Part shown: piece by piece, positions 35,483-44,902 of the stretch
Position numbering within the stretch: the first letter of the stretch is position 1
How the letters are laid out: each line of letters begins with the position of its first letter
Assembly: GCF_017571495.1 (NCBI RefSeq)
Contig: NZ_JAGETZ010000018.1
Span: 1 to 64,000, forward strand
Source of the DNA: Hymenobacter negativus
GTDB lineage: Bacteria > Bacteroidota > Bacteroidia > Cytophagales > Hymenobacteraceae
Length of the DNA: 64,000 nucleotides
Direction: 5' to 3'
Made by a program: the position numbers and the translations under genes
The notes under the pieces: model-generated
The model's database searches: none
Seen by the model: the letters and a program-made list of their open reading frames with translations, nothing else
Told to the model about the DNA's origin: nothing

Positions 35483-37987
35483 ATGGTACCGCAGCACCTT
35501 CCCACCGTCGTTGTCATCGGCAATGGCATGGTTGGCTATAAGTTTTGCGAAAAGCTTCTTGCCAAATCCACGGCCTTTAATCTGATAGTCTTTGGAGAGG
35601 AGCCCCGCGTGGCCTACGACCGGGTGCATTTGAGCGAATACTTCGGCGGCAAAACGGCCGACGACCTGCTCATGGCCCCGCTGCAGTGGTACCACGACAA
35701 CGGTATCACCTTGCACCTCGGCGATGCTGTGCAGGAAATAAACCGAGATGCCCGCACCGTACATGCCCACAGCGGCCTGGTACAGCCCTACGACTACTTG
35801 GTGCTCGCCACGGGCTCATCAGCCTTTGTACCAGATATTCCGGGTGTGGAGAAAGCGGGCGTGATGGTGTACCGCACCATTGAAGACCTGGAAAAAATAA
35901 AGGCTTATGCGGGTAGCGCCCACAGCGGAGCCGTTCTTGGTGGTGGCCTACTGGGCCTGGAGGCTGCCAAAGCGCTGCTCGATTTGGGTGTGGCCGAAAC
36001 CCATGTGGTAGAGTTTGCCCCGCGGCTGATGCCCCGGCAGATTGACGATGCGGGCAGCCAGATGCTGCAAAGCAAGCTGAAAGCGCTGGGCCTGCAAATC
36101 CACTTAAACAAGGCCACCTCCAGTATCGGCGGCGAGGAAAAGATTGACGCGCTGCACTTCGGCAACGGCTCCATTCTGCCCGTCGACATGCTGGTGATTT
36201 CGGCCGGCATCCGGCCCCGCGACGAACTGGCCCGGTTGGCCGGCCTCGACGTGGGCCTGCGCGGCGGCATTGTGGTTAACGACGAGATGCGCACCAGCGA
36301 CGCAAGCATCTTCGCTATTGGCGAGTGTGCCCTGCACGGCGGCATGATTTACGGCTTGGTAGCGCCGGGCTACGACATGGCCGAAGTAGTAGTGAGCCAG
36401 CTTACACAGGGCGCCCGCGCCTTTGGCGGCTACGACATGAGCAGCAAGCTCAAGCTGATTGGGGTGGACGTGGCCAGCTTCGGCGACCCCTTTATTGCTG
36501 TGCCGCACAGCCGCAGCATCGTGTTCGAAGATGCTCACAGCGGCGTGTACAAGCGCATTAACGTCAGCCCCGATGGCAAGTACCTGCTCGGTGGCGTGCT
36601 CATCGGCGACGCCGAAGCCTACAACATGCTGCTGCAAACCGTGAACAACAAGCTCGCCCTGCCACCGCACCCCGAGGACCTGATGCTGGGCGCCCGCGGC
36701 GGCGAGGCAGCCGAAGGCGCGGGCGTGATGAGCTTGCCCGACGAGGCCCTGGTGTGCTCCTGCGAAGCCGTGACCAAAGGTGCTATCTGCGCGGCCGTGA
36801 CGGAGCAAAGCGTAACCACCGTAGACGCGATGAAGAAATGCAATAAGGCCGGCACCGGCTGCGGCGGTTGCGTCCCCCTGGTAAAGGACCTTATCAACGG
36901 CACGCTCACGGCCCAGGGCGCCTACATCAAAAACGTGCTGTGCGAGCATTTCGACTACTCGCGACAGGAGCTGTTCGACTTATTGAAAATCAACAACATT
37001 CGCACGTATGATGCGGCCCTCGACCACTTTGGCAAGGGTGACGGCTGCGAAACCTGCAAGCCGGCCCTGGGCAGCATTCTGGCGGGCCTCTGGAACGACC
37101 TGATTGTGAAGCAGCACACCATTCAGGACACCAACGACCGGTACCTGGCCAATATCCAGAAAGGCGGGAGCTACTCGGTGGTGCCGCGCATTGCGGGCGG
37201 CGAGGTGACGCCCGAGCAGCTGATGGTGATTGGGAGCGTGGCGAAGAAGTTCGGCCTCTACACCAAAATCACGGGTGGGCAGCGCATCGACATGTTTGGG
37301 GCCCACGTGGGCGACTTGCCCGATATCTGGGAGGAGCTGATTAACGCCGGGTTTGAGAGCGGGCATGCCTACGGCAAGTCGTTGCGCACCGTGAAAAGCT
37401 GCGTGGGCAGCACCTGGTGCCGGTTTGGCCTGCACGACAGTGTGTCGTTTGCCATCGAAATTGAAAACCGCTACAAGGGCATCCGCTCGCCCCACAAGCT
37501 GAAGGGCGGCGTGAGCGGCTGCGTGCGCGAGTGCGCCGAAGCGCAGGCCAAGGACTTCGGCATCATTGCCACCGAGAAAGGGTGGAACCTGTATGTGTGC
37601 GGCAACGGCGGCGCCAAACCCCAGCACGCCCAGCTGCTGGCCACCGACCTGGACAGCGCCACGCTGATTCAATACCTCGACCGGTTCCTGATGTTCTACA
37701 TCAAAACCGCCGACCCCCTGGCCCGCACCGCCACCTGGCTCAACAAGATGGAGGGCGGCATGGCCTACCTCAAAAATGTCGTCGTCAACGACAGCCTCGG
37801 CATCGCGGCCGATTTAGAGGCCGAAATGGCGCTACTCATCAACACCTACCACTGCGAATGGCGCGAAGTGGTGGAGAATCCGGAGCTACGCAAGCAGTTC
37901 ACCCACTTCGTGAACGTGCCCAGGGCGAAAGACCCGAACGTGGAGTTCGAGGAAATGCGCGGGCAGAAAAAGGTGAAAGCCTGGTAG
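35483..37987 (+). CDS. nirB: Assimilatory nitrite reductase (NADH), large subunit NirB
   Basis: 834 aa. Reduces nitrite to ammonium in the cytosol. Domain order: FAD/NAD(P) reductase (VIGNGMVGYKFCEKL at the start, VLGGGLLGLEAAKALLDLG), BFD-like [2Fe-2S] domain with C425, C427 and CGGC, a second CETCKP, then the nitrite/sulfite reductase half with siroheme/[4Fe-4S] ligands C640-x5-C646 (CVGSTWC) and C680-x3-C684 (CVRECAEA). All cofactor residues are present. Start ATG 35483. First gene of the cluster; Met8 and CobA further on supply siroheme. Confidence 0.96.
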   Translation: MVPQHLPTVVVIGNGMVGYKFCEKLLAKSTAFNLIVFGEEPRVAYDRVHLSEYFGGKTADDLLMAPLQWYHDNGITLHLGDAVQEINRDARTVHAHSGLVQPYDYLVLATGSSAFVPDIPGVEKAGVMVYRTIEDLEKIKAYAGSAHSGAVLGGGLLGLEAAKALLDLGVAETHVVEFAPRLMPRQIDDAGSQMLQSKLKALGLQIHLNKATSSIGGEEKIDALHFGNGSILPVDMLVISAGIRPRDELARLAGLDVGLRGGIVVNDEMRTSDASIFAIGECALHGGMIYGLVAPGYDMAEVVVSQLTQGARAFGGYDMSSKLKLIGVDVASFGDPFIAVPHSRSIVFEDAHSGVYKRINVSPDGKYLLGGVLIGDAEAYNMLLQTVNNKLALPPHPEDLMLGARGGEAAEGAGVMSLPDEALVCSCEAVTKGAICAAVTEQSVTTVDAMKKCNKAGTGCGGCVPLVKDLINGTLTAQGAYIKNVLCEHFDYSRQELFDLLKINNIRTYDAALDHFGKGDGCETCKPALGSILAGLWNDLIVKQHTIQDTNDRYLANIQKGGSYSVVPRIAGGEVTPEQLMVIGSVAKKFGLYTKITGGQRIDMFGAHVGDLPDIWEELINAGFESGHAYGKSLRTVKSCVGSTWCRFGLHDSVSFAIEIENRYKGIRSPHKLKGGVSGCVRECAEAQAKDFGIIATEKGWNLYVCGNGGAKPQHAQLLATDLDSATLIQYLDRFLMFYIKTADPLARTATWLNKMEGGMAYLKNVVVNDSLGIAADLEAEMALLINTYHCEWREVVENPELRKQFTHFVNVPRAKDPNVEFEEMRGQKKVKAW

Positions 37988-38141
37988 GAAGCCGCGTGAT
38001 GGTGCAGGGCTTCGCCCTGAGCCGACTATTCGAGGGCCTCTGGCCCGCATCGCCAGTACAATTCCAACGCACGTCGCTCGCACGTCGCAGGCCTGCCCAT
38101 AACCGGCACGGGGCAGCACCCCGCGTCATCATTGCTACAAC

Positions 38142-38498
38142 ATGGAAACTACAACCGACATCACTTGGCTGCCCGTGTGCAAAACCACCGACATTCCCGC
38201 CGACGGCGGTGCCTGCGCCCTGGTAGAAGGCAAGCAGGTGGCCATTTTCAACTTCGCGCGGCGCGGCGAGTGGTACGCCACCCAGAACCTGTGCCCGCAC
38301 AAGCAGCAAATGGCCCTGGCCCGCGGCATGATTGGCAGCACCGGTGAAGCCTGCGAGCCCAAAGTGGCCTGCCCGTTCCACAAGCGTACGTTTTCGCTGC
38401 TGACGGGCGAGTGCCTGAACGGTGATGAGTGCAGCATCCGAACCTACCCGGTGAAAGTGGAGGGCGACAACGTGTACATCGGCTGGGAAGCGGACTGA
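38142..38498 (+). CDS. nirD: Nitrite reductase (NADH) small subunit NirD
   Basis: 118 aa Rieske-fold partner of NirB. NLCPHKQQMALARG carries the C-x-H pair and ACPFHKRTFSL the C-x2-H pair, so the [2Fe-2S] site appears intact, unlike the E. coli NirD, which lost these ligands. It starts 155 bases after nirB. That spacer includes a small GCAGGGC-TTC-GCCCTG stem near 38004 but no T-run, so read-through is expected. Confidence 0.93.
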   Translation: METTTDITWLPVCKTTDIPADGGACALVEGKQVAIFNFARRGEWYATQNLCPHKQQMALARGMIGSTGEACEPKVACPFHKRTFSLLTGECLNGDECSIRTYPVKVEGDNVYIGWEAD

Positions 38499-38541
38499 AA
38501 CCGGATAATGCTCCTGCACTACGCACGCCAGACACCTTCTT

Positions 38542-39831
38542 ATGCAAAAAACGTTTACGAAAAATTTGCTGAGAGCCTCCGGGTTCCTGGGCGCCCTTTT
38601 GTGGGCACCGGCTGCCTTTGGGCAGTTGGTATTATCGGCTGAAATTCGGCCGCGGGCAGAGCTGCGCGACGGTTTTCGGACGGTGAACACCCACGCAGAA
38701 AAGCCGGCGGCTTTTGTGGAGCAGCGCTCGCGCCTCAACGTGGGCTATGGCCACGAGAAGCTGCAAGTGCGACTTTCGGTGCAGGACGTGCGCATTTGGG
38801 GTAGTACCAATCAGGTATATAAAACCGACCCCAACCTGTTCAACGTGTTTGAGGCCTACGGCGAATACGCCCTCACGCCACACTTGGCAGTGCGGGCTGG
38901 CCGGCAAGTGCTCGACTACGACAACGCACGGTTTCTGGGCGGCCTCGACTGGGCGCAGCAGGGGCGGAGCCACGATGCGGTGAAGTTTATGTACGCCGAC
39001 AGCAGCGGGTTTGCTGCCCACGCAGGGGCGGCCTTCAACCAGTCGTTTTCACTGGAGCCCAACAAGCTGGCCGATACATTTTACGGCGGCCTTGACAACT
39101 ACAAGGCCATGCAATACCTGTGGCTGCACAAGGATTGGGCGCGTGGCAAGCTCTCGGTCCTGCTGTTTAATGACGTCCGGCAGCGGCCCGATTCCAGCAT
39201 GTACGCGCGGCAGACCTACGGCGTAGTAGGCGAAAGACTACTGGGTAAGACCACGCTGGCCGGCGAGTTTTATTACCAGACCGGCGACGACGTGGCCCGC
39301 CGCCAGGTCCGCGCCTACCTGGCAGCCGTGAGCGCAACGGTGCCCACCAAGTTTACCCCGCTCACCTTCGGCGTCGATTTCCTGTCCGGTTCCGATGCTA
39401 CCGATACCAAAAACCGCGCTTTTTTGCCCCTCTACGGCACCAACCATGCTTTTTACGGGCACATGGACTACTTCTACGTGGGCAACAACCACGGCCAGGG
39501 TGGTCGCACCGCCGGTCTGGCCGATTTCTACCTCAAAACCACCTTTAAGCTAGGTGCCAAAACCAGTCTGCTGGCCCACCTGCACCACTTTGAGTCGCCG
39601 GCCACGGTGTATGCGCCCGGCACCACCGACCAGCGGCTGGAATCCCGTCTCGGCGAAGAGCTGGACCTGGTACTGAACGCCAACGTGAGCCCGGAATTCA
39701 ACTTCAAGCTGGGCTATTCGCATTTCCTGGCCACTTCTTCGCTCGATGCCCTGAAGGGGCGCGATGGCCAGCAGCATAACCAGTGGGCCTGGGCCATGCT
39801 CACCTTCAAGCCGGTGCTGTTCAAAAACTGA
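38542..39831 (+). CDS. Outer-membrane porin of the alginate-export family
   Basis: 429 aa. A signal peptide (GALLWAPAAFGQ near residue 30) is followed by a barrel with repeated amphipathic strands, matching the Alginate_exp domain (AEIRPRAELRDGF near the start, RAGRQVLDYDNARFLGGLDW in the middle), and a C-terminal WAMLTFKPVLFKN. Placed between nirD and the nitrate transporter, it probably lets nitrate or nitrite through the outer membrane; that role is inferred from context only. Confidence 0.85.
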   Translation: MQKTFTKNLLRASGFLGALLWAPAAFGQLVLSAEIRPRAELRDGFRTVNTHAEKPAAFVEQRSRLNVGYGHEKLQVRLSVQDVRIWGSTNQVYKTDPNLFNVFEAYGEYALTPHLAVRAGRQVLDYDNARFLGGLDWAQQGRSHDAVKFMYADSSGFAAHAGAAFNQSFSLEPNKLADTFYGGLDNYKAMQYLWLHKDWARGKLSVLLFNDVRQRPDSSMYARQTYGVVGERLLGKTTLAGEFYYQTGDDVARRQVRAYLAAVSATVPTKFTPLTFGVDFLSGSDATDTKNRAFLPLYGTNHAFYGHMDYFYVGNNHGQGGRTAGLADFYLKTTFKLGAKTSLLAHLHHFESPATVYAPGTTDQRLESRLGEELDLVLNANVSPEFNFKLGYSHFLATSSLDALKGRDGQQHNQWAWAMLTFKPVLFKN

Positions 39832-39891
39832 CCCGGCTGGGTGGCCCAACTCATTCCACTGCTCACACCTGCTTAACCACTGACTGCAAAT

Positions 39892-41202
39892 ATGGAAGCT
39901 CCCCTAAGTGTCCAGCCGCTCAATAAGCTCAACATCTTCGCCACCAAGGGGGTGCAGATGCGCACATTTCACCTCACCTGGCTCACGTTTTTCTTCTGCT
40001 TTTTCGGCTGGTTTGGCATTGCGCCGCTCATGCCGCTGGTGCGCGAGCAGCTGCACCTGGATAAGAGCCAAGTGGGTAACATCGTTATCGCGTCGGTATC
40101 GGCTACTATTCTGGCCCGGCTGGTAATGGGCAAGCTTTGTGATACGCTGGGGCCACGCCTGGCCTATACCATTCTGCTGGTGGTGGGCGCTATTCCGGTG
40201 CTGCTCATTGGCACCAGCCATAGCTACGAAAGCTTTTTGCTGTTCCGGCTGGCCATTGGGGTCATTGGCGCTTCGTTCGTCATCACGCAGTTTCACACGT
40301 CCATGATGTTCGCGCCCAACGTGGTGGGCACGGCCAACGCCGTGGCCGGCGGCTGGGGCAACCTCGGCGGCGGCATCGCCAACATGCTGATGCCGCTGGT
40401 GGCCGCCACTTTCGTGGCCCTGGGCTACGTGGACAAGGCCAATTCCTGGCGCCCGGCCATGGTGGTGCCCGGCGTTATCCTGCTGATTATGGCCGTGCTA
40501 TACTACCGCTACACCGTGGACACGCCGCGCGGCAACTACGCCGACATCGAGCGCAACGCAACGGCAAGCAAAGCCGGGACTTTCCTGCTGGCCCTGCGTG
40601 ACTACCGCACCTGGCTGCTGGCGCTGGCTTACGGGGCCTGCTTCGGTATCGAAATTACCATTGACAACGTGGCCGCCGTGTACTTCGTCGACCATTTTGG
40701 GGCCTCGCTGGTAATGGCCGGGGTGCTGGCTGGCATTTTTGGCTTCATGAATATTTTCGCCCGCGGCCTGGGCGGTATCGTGAGCGACCGTGCCGGCCGC
40801 GCCTACGGCCTGAAAGGAAAATGGCTGCTGTTGAGCGGCCTCCTGGTGCTGGAAGGCATCGGCATTGCCATTTTTTCGCTGGCTCCTAGCCTCACACTGG
40901 CCATTGCGGCCATGCTGCTGTTTGCGTTGTTTCTGAAAATGGCCAACGGCTGCACCTACTCCATTGTGCCCTTTGTGAACAAGCGGGCCATTGGCAGCGT
41001 GAGCGGGGTGGTGGGCGCGGGCGGTAACCTGGGGGCCATGCTGGTGGGGTTCCTGTTCAAATCGGCTACCATCAGCTACAGCACGGCTTTCCTCTACATC
41101 GGCGTGGGGGTAGCGGCCGTGGGCGGCATGGTCTTGCTGGTGCGTTTGGTGGTGAGAGAAGCCGTTGCAGAGGCTCCCGAATCCCCACTCGCGCTGGCAT
41201 AA
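39892..41202 (+). CDS. narK: Nitrate/nitrite transporter of the NarK/NNP family
   Basis: 436 aa major-facilitator protein with about 12 membrane helices. Family features: the first helix region LTWLTFFFCFFGWFGIAPLM, RLVMGKLCDTLGPR, the NNP signature AGGWGNLGGGIANMLMPL, and a second-half GGNLGAMLVGFLFK. Assigned nitrate uptake across the inner membrane because it lies beside the nitrate reductase gene. A NasA-like naming would be equally fair. Confidence 0.93.
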   Translation: MEAPLSVQPLNKLNIFATKGVQMRTFHLTWLTFFFCFFGWFGIAPLMPLVREQLHLDKSQVGNIVIASVSATILARLVMGKLCDTLGPRLAYTILLVVGAIPVLLIGTSHSYESFLLFRLAIGVIGASFVITQFHTSMMFAPNVVGTANAVAGGWGNLGGGIANMLMPLVAATFVALGYVDKANSWRPAMVVPGVILLIMAVLYYRYTVDTPRGNYADIERNATASKAGTFLLALRDYRTWLLALAYGACFGIEITIDNVAAVYFVDHFGASLVMAGVLAGIFGFMNIFARGLGGIVSDRAGRAYGLKGKWLLLSGLLVLEGIGIAIFSLAPSLTLAIAAMLLFALFLKMANGCTYSIVPFVNKRAIGSVSGVVGAGGNLGAMLVGFLFKSATISYSTAFLYIGVGVAAVGGMVLLVRLVVREAVAEAPESPLALA

Positions 41203-41260
41203 CCTCACTCGGCCCCCTGACGACTGCTTCGTTTTTTAACTTATAAGCCGCGCCGCTTGG

Positions 41261-41298
41261 CTCTCCTTTCCGCCTGGGGAGGGGCCGGGGCGAGGTTT
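41261..41298. repeat. GC-rich CTCTCC...GGGGAGG intergenic sequence
   Basis: CTCTCCTTTCCGCCTGGGGA followed by GGGGCCGGGGCGAGGTTT. It resembles a palindromic spacer motif I associate with many GC-rich genomes. It lies just before the nitrate reductase start and could form a CTCC...GGGGAG stem. Confidence 0.4.
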
Positions 41299-41313
41299 CC
41301 GACCGAAAATTCA

Positions 41314-44300
41314 ATGTCCACCCATTCCGCTCCACTTCCTTCCACCTGCTGTTATTGTGGGGTGGGCTGCGGGGTGCTGATAACGCCGGAAAAGAACGGC
41401 GATGTCACCGTAGCCGGTAACCCGGACTACCCCGTGAACCGGGGCGCGCTGTGCAGCAAAGGCCTCAACCTGCAATACACCGTGAACGACCGGAGCGACC
41501 GGCTGCTGTATCCGCAGATGCGCTACAGCAAAAGCCGTCCGCTCCAGCGCGTGAGCTGGGACGATGCCCTGGCCCGTACCGCCGCCGTATTCAAAACCTT
41601 CATCGAGCGCTACGGGCCCGATTCGGTGGCTTTCTACGCCTCGGGCCAGTGCCTGACCGAGGAATATTACGTGCTCAATAAGCTCATGAAGGGTTTTATT
41701 GGCAGCAACAACCTCGACACCAATTCCCGCCTGTGCATGAGCAGCGCGGTGGTGGGCTACAAAATGGCGTTGGGCGAAGACAGTGTGCCGGTGTGCTACG
41801 ACGACATCGAACTGGCCGACTGTTTCCTCATCACGGGTGCGAACCCGGCCTGGTGCCACCCCATTTTGTGGCGGCGCGTGGAGGCCCACAAAGCCGCCAA
41901 TCCCGCCACCAAAGTCATTGTGGTAGACCCGCGCGCCACCGATTCTACTGCCCTGGCCGACCTGCATTTGCAGCTCATCCCCGGCACCGATGTGGTGCTG
42001 CACCAAGCCCTGGCGCGAGCCCTGATTGAGGCTGGTGATATTGATTTGGCTTTCATCGAGCAGCATGCCGAAGGATTTGAGGCCTACCGTGCAATTGTTA
42101 TGGCGCGGCCCCTGGCCGAGTCGGCTGCGCAGTGCGGCGTGCCGGAGGCTGATATTCGGCTGGCGGCAAGCTACCTCGGGTCGGCCCGGGCGTTTCTGTC
42201 GATGTGGACCATGGGCCTGAACCAGAGCGCTGTGGGCGTTGACAAAAACCTGAGTTTGCTGAACCTGCACCTGATAACCGGCCAGATTGGGCGGCCGGGC
42301 GCGGGGCCGCTCTCGCTCACGGGCCAGCCCAACGCCATGGGCGGGCGCGAAGTAGGCGGCCTGAGCAACCTGCTGCCCGCTCACCGCGACCTGGCCAATC
42401 CCGCGCACCGGGCCGAGGTGCAGCAGTTCTGGGGCAGCGGGCCGTTGGCGGCCACGCCGGGCTACACGGCCACCGAAATGTTTGAGGCCCTGGAAGACGG
42501 CCGCCTCAAAGCCATCTGGATACTCTGCACCAACCCGCTTACCAGCCTGCCCAACGTGCGCCAGGCCGAAGCCGCGCTGGCCAAAGCTAAATTCGTAGTG
42601 GTGCAGGAAATTAGCAACCAGCCCGAAACGCTGGCCTACGCCGACGTGATATTGCCCGCTGCCGCCTGGGCCGAAAAGGAAGGCACCATGACCAACTCGG
42701 AGCGTCGCATCAGCCACCTGGCTAAGGTAGTAGACGCGCCCGGCGAGGCCCTGCCCGATGCCGAAATCATCTGCCGCTTTGCGCGGGCCATGGGCTTTGC
42801 GGGCTTCGATTTCGCCAATACCGAGGCCATTTACCAGGAGCATACCCGCCTGACGGCCGGCACCCGACTCGACATTTCGGGTCTGAATTACGCGGTGCTG
42901 CGGGCGCGGTGCTCGGTGCAATGGCCCTACCGCGCCGGGCAGGCCGCACCCGAAACGGCCCGGTTGTTCACCGACCAGCAGTTTGCCACACCCAGCGGCC
43001 GGGCCCGGATTCAGCCGGTGGCAGTCGCTTTCCGCAGTGAAGCGCCCGATGCGGATTTCCCCTTCATCCTCACCACCGGCCGCATCCGCGACCAATGGCA
43101 CACCATGTCCAAAACCGGCAAGGTGAGCAAGCTCAGGCAGCACATTCCGCGGGCGTTTCTCGAAATTCACCCCGATGACGCGGCGTCGCTGGGCGTGCGC
43201 GAGGACGACCTGGTGGTGGTAAGCTCGCGCCGGGGCGAGGTACGGGTAGCGGCGCGGCTCTCAGCCGCCATCCGGCCGGGCGTGGTGCTGCTGCCCATGC
43301 ACTGGGGCCGCAGCCTGGGCTCCGACCTCAACCGGGCCAACAACGTAACATCCGGTACCATTGACCCCATTTCCAAGGAACCCGATTTCAAGTTCTGTGC
43401 GGTGCAGGTGCTGAAGTACCGCAAGCCCAGGCAGCGTATTGTGGTGGTGGGGGCGGGGGCCGGGGCGTTTGGCTTCGTGAAATCGTACCGCGAGCTGAAC
43501 CAGGACGACGACATCACGATTTTTAGCAAGGAAGATTTCCCGTTCTACAACCGCGTGATGCTGCCCGACTACATCAGCGGGCACCAGAACTGGGCGCAGC
43601 TGGTGAAAATGCAGGACGCCGAGGAGCCCGCCTACAACATCCGGCTGCTGCGCGGCGTGAGCGTGGAAACCATCAATCGGGACGAGAAATTCGTGCTGGA
43701 CTCACGCGGGCTGCGCACCGACTTCGACGTACTCATCCTGGCTACCGGCAGCCGGGCAGCGGTGCCGCGCAACGTGCCCAGGCTGCCCGGCATTTTCACG
43801 ATGCGCAGCCGCACCGATGCCGACAGTTTCAAAAACCATCTGCCGTCCAACCCGCACGTCGTCATTGTGGGCGGCGGGCTGCTGGGACTGGAAATGGCGG
43901 CTTCGCTGCGTGAGGTGGGCACGAGAGTGAGCATCATCCAGCGCATTTCGCGGTTTCTGGACCGTCAGCTCGACCCGCTCGGCAGCCAGCTGCTGCAGGA
44001 CGAAATGGTGGACCAGGGTTGTGACCTCTATTTCAACGACGAAGTGGAACTGTTCTACGGCCGCACCCGCCTCACGGGCGTGGGCCTGAAAAGTGGCCGG
44101 CGCATCAACTGCGACGCCCTGATAATGGCCATCGGCACGGCTCCCAACCTGGAGCTGGCCCGCGACAGTGGCCTGACCTGTCGCCGCGGCGTGGTGGTCG
44201 ATGCTCACCTGCAAACCTCCGCCCCCAACGTATTTGCCCTGGGTGAAATCGCTGAGTTTGAAGGCACGCTCTACGGTATCACGGCCGCCGCCGAACAGCA

Positions 44301-44883
44301 GGCCGCGGTGCTGGCCCGCTACCTGAGCGGCGACGTGGGCAGCTGCTACCAAGGCAGCACCTTCATGAACATCATCAAAATTCACGGTTTCGACCTGTGC
44401 AGCATCGGCCTGCCCGAGTGCCCGAATCCGACGGATTACGAGGAAATTGTGTTTATCGACAAGGCCAAGCGCTACTACAAGAAGTGCATCATCCACCAGG
44501 ACCGGCTGGTGGGCGCCATTCTCATCGGCGACAAAAGTGAGTTCCTGGAATTCCGCGACCTGATTGCCAACAAAACCGAGCTCAGCGACAAGCGCCTTCA
44601 GCTGCTGCGTAGCGGCACCAAAGCCGCGCCGGTGCTGGGCAAGCTGGTGTGCAGCTGCAACAACGTGGGTGCCGACAACCTGCGCCAAGCCATAGCTGCG
44701 GGCTGCGACAACCTCAAGCAGCTGTGCGCCACTACCGGCGCGAGTACCGGCTGCGGCTCCTGCCGCCCCGAGGTGCAGCAGATTTTGGCGGCGGAGCTAG
44801 TGGCGCTGGCCGGGGTGGTGCCCGCGCCAACTGCCCATGGAACAGTCCTGCTGCACGCAGCAGGACCTTCAGTCTCAGCTTAA
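41314..44883 (+). CDS. Assimilatory nitrate reductase fused to an FAD/NAD(P) reductase and BFD [2Fe-2S] domain
   Basis: 1189 aa, much longer than a plain catalytic NasA (about 700-900 aa). Order: N-terminal [4Fe-4S] site C12-x2-C15-x3-C19-x27-C47; Mo-bisMGD catalytic domain with CMSSAVVGYKMALGEDSVP and MWTMGLNQSAVG; dinucleotide-binding domain (ILTTGRIRDQWHTMSKTGK); then, from about residue 708, a NirB-like FAD/NAD(P) domain (RIVVVGAGAGAFGFVKSY, VIVGGGLLGLEMAASL); and a BFD domain with C1113, C1115, C1147 and C1150. It thus looks like NasC and NasB in one chain, able to take electrons from NAD(P)H and reduce nitrate. Start ATG 41314; an upstream in-frame extension is unlikely. Confidence 0.92.
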   Translation: MSTHSAPLPSTCCYCGVGCGVLITPEKNGDVTVAGNPDYPVNRGALCSKGLNLQYTVNDRSDRLLYPQMRYSKSRPLQRVSWDDALARTAAVFKTFIERYGPDSVAFYASGQCLTEEYYVLNKLMKGFIGSNNLDTNSRLCMSSAVVGYKMALGEDSVPVCYDDIELADCFLITGANPAWCHPILWRRVEAHKAANPATKVIVVDPRATDSTALADLHLQLIPGTDVVLHQALARALIEAGDIDLAFIEQHAEGFEAYRAIVMARPLAESAAQCGVPEADIRLAASYLGSARAFLSMWTMGLNQSAVGVDKNLSLLNLHLITGQIGRPGAGPLSLTGQPNAMGGREVGGLSNLLPAHRDLANPAHRAEVQQFWGSGPLAATPGYTATEMFEALEDGRLKAIWILCTNPLTSLPNVRQAEAALAKAKFVVVQEISNQPETLAYADVILPAAAWAEKEGTMTNSERRISHLAKVVDAPGEALPDAEIICRFARAMGFAGFDFANTEAIYQEHTRLTAGTRLDISGLNYAVLRARCSVQWPYRAGQAAPETARLFTDQQFATPSGRARIQPVAVAFRSEAPDADFPFILTTGRIRDQWHTMSKTGKVSKLRQHIPRAFLEIHPDDAASLGVREDDLVVVSSRRGEVRVAARLSAAIRPGVVLLPMHWGRSLGSDLNRANNVTSGTIDPISKEPDFKFCAVQVLKYRKPRQRIVVVGAGAGAFGFVKSYRELNQDDDITIFSKEDFPFYNRVMLPDYISGHQNWAQLVKMQDAEEPAYNIRLLRGVSVETINRDEKFVLDSRGLRTDFDVLILATGSRAAVPRNVPRLPGIFTMRSRTDADSFKNHLPSNPHVVIVGGGLLGLEMAASLREVGTRVSIIQRISRFLDRQLDPLGSQLLQDEMVDQGCDLYFNDEVELFYGRTRLTGVGLKSGRRINCDALIMAIGTAPNLELARDSGLTCRRGVVVDAHLQTSAPNVFALGEIAEFEGTLYGITAAAEQQAAVLARYLSGDVGSCYQGSTFMNIIKIHGFDLCSIGLPECPNPTDYEEIVFIDKAKRYYKKCIIHQDRLVGAILIGDKSEFLEFRDLIANKTELSDKRLQLLRSGTKAAPVLGKLVCSCNNVGADNLRQAIAAGCDNLKQLCATTGASTGCGSCRPEVQQILAAELVALAGVVPAPTAHGTVLLHAAGPSVSA

Positions 44884-44902
44884 GCTTATCATTTCGTTGA
44901 AA

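Noticed and set aside
41311-43170. 619-codon minus-strand frame antisense to the nitrate reductase
   Set aside because: A shadow of the high-GC reductase gene; composition (His/Gly/Arg-rich) is typical of antisense frames.
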